In this document: positions 63,903-64,000 of the stretch, piece by piece
Layout: each line of letters starts with the position of its first letter
How positions within the stretch are numbered: position 1 is the stretch's first letter
From: Blattabacterium sp. (Blaberus giganteus)
GTDB lineage: Bacteria; Bacteroidota; Bacteroidia; Flavobacteriales; Blattabacteriaceae
Length of the DNA: 64,000 bases
NCBI RefSeq assembly: GCF_000262715.1
Contig: NC_017924.1
Coordinates: 496,001 to 560,000 of the forward strand
Direction of reading: 5' to 3'
The notes under the pieces: generated by a model
Seen by the model: only the letters and a program-made list of their open reading frames with translations
Databases searched by the model: none
What the model was told of the DNA's origin: nothing
Position numbers and translations under genes: made by a program

Positions 63903-64000
63903 ATGAAAGAATCTTTGTTTCCCGCAAAAATACTACTATTTGGAGAATATGGAATTTTGAAAAATGCAAGTGGACTTTCTATTCCTCATAATATTTACAA
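63903..64000 (+). CDS. GHMP kinase, probably mevalonate kinase (N-terminal part)
   Basis: Only the first 32 codons lie in the window, reading MKESLFPAKILLFGEYGIL then KNASGLSIPHNIY. This matches the beginning of Bacteroidota GHMP kinases annotated as mevalonate kinase (pattern AKILLFGEYGI, followed by a GLSIP stretch). If so, isoprenoid precursors for UppS would be made by the mevalonate route typical of Flavobacteriia. The rest of the gene is outside, so the call is provisional. Confidence 0.72.
   Translation, partial: MKESLFPAKILLFGEYGILKNASGLSIPHNIY

Noticed and set aside
1..64000. CRISPR arrays, insertion sequences, prophage, rRNA genes or rho-independent terminators
   Set aside because: No spaced repeats, transposase-like proteins, terminal inverted repeats or rRNA sequence were seen, and no GC-rich hairpin followed by a T run could be found; plain T runs occur everywhere in this A/T-rich DNA.

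Overview
The window is a gene-dense, very AT-rich piece of a Bacteroidota (Flavobacteriales-type) chromosome. It most likely comes from the cockroach endosymbiont Blattabacterium or a close relative. This rests on several points: strong A/T bias and Lys/Ile/Asn/Phe-rich proteins; Bacteroidota-specific genes (DUF4290, a GlmU-like transferase of the TIGR03991 type, type B ribosomal protein L31, fused SecDF, a short primary sigma factor without region 1.1); and tightly packed single-copy genes that retain core, cell-wall and nitrogen metabolism. I see no mobile elements, prophage, CRISPR or transposase. No gene-free stretch exceeds 300 bases; the longest is 9870-10164. The genus is an inference, since no rRNA is present.

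Layout. 1-2650: end of a LuxC-type acyl-CoA reductase, then ribD, aroE, rpsU and tRNA-Val on the minus strand. 2697-9869: a plus-strand run recG, uvrD/pcrA, cation efflux, DUF4290, murA. 10165-14646: greA, HIT protein, coaX, alpha/beta hydrolase, 5-formyl-THF cyclo-ligase and the site-2 protease rseP. 14709-17100: an iron operon feoA-feoB plus a 43-residue Cys-containing membrane peptide. 17106-21379: ddl, a PASTA protein, an RluD-like synthase and mgtE. 21474-30029: leuS, gdhA, then pyrH-frr-asnS-rpoN. 30024-36813 (minus): aldehyde dehydrogenase, sufE, metE, GlmU-like, rpmE2, fabH. 36925-42644 (plus): menG, GH3-like enzyme, rpsO, pnp, rpoD. 42653-49316: tRNA-Arg, tpiA and DUF1599 (minus), then folP, cdaA, murF, pdhA, pdhC. 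49308-54953: terC, an MsbA-like ABC exporter, secDF, tatA. 54962-63779 (minus): ppiD, CNNM/CorC protein, lptC, (tRNA-Phe on plus), ompH, bamA, uppS, nadK. 63903-end: start of a GHMP (mevalonate-type) kinase.

Together the genes show a cell that still builds peptidoglycan (murA, murF, ddl, uppS) and keeps an outer-membrane assembly line (bamA, ompH, lptC, secDF, ppiD). It makes its own cofactors (ribD, folP, coaX, nadK, menG), takes up iron and magnesium, and can interconvert glutamate and 2-oxoglutarate plus ammonia through gdhA. That enzyme is central to nitrogen recycling in cockroach symbionts.

The most interesting signals are signs of selective decay inside retained genes. The LeuRS editing domain keeps its length but has lost nearly every known editing residue, while the synthetic core is intact. 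The lptC reading frame continues upstream into a convincing lipoprotein signal with no ATG/GTG/TTG start. CoaX lacks a conserved Asp and Arg. The primary sigma factor has drifted in DNA-contacting segments. MurA carries Asp where most bacteria have the fosfomycin-target Cys. Promoter calls use the Bacteroidota consensus (TTTG at -33, TAnnTTTG at -7) and are weak in such AT-rich DNA.
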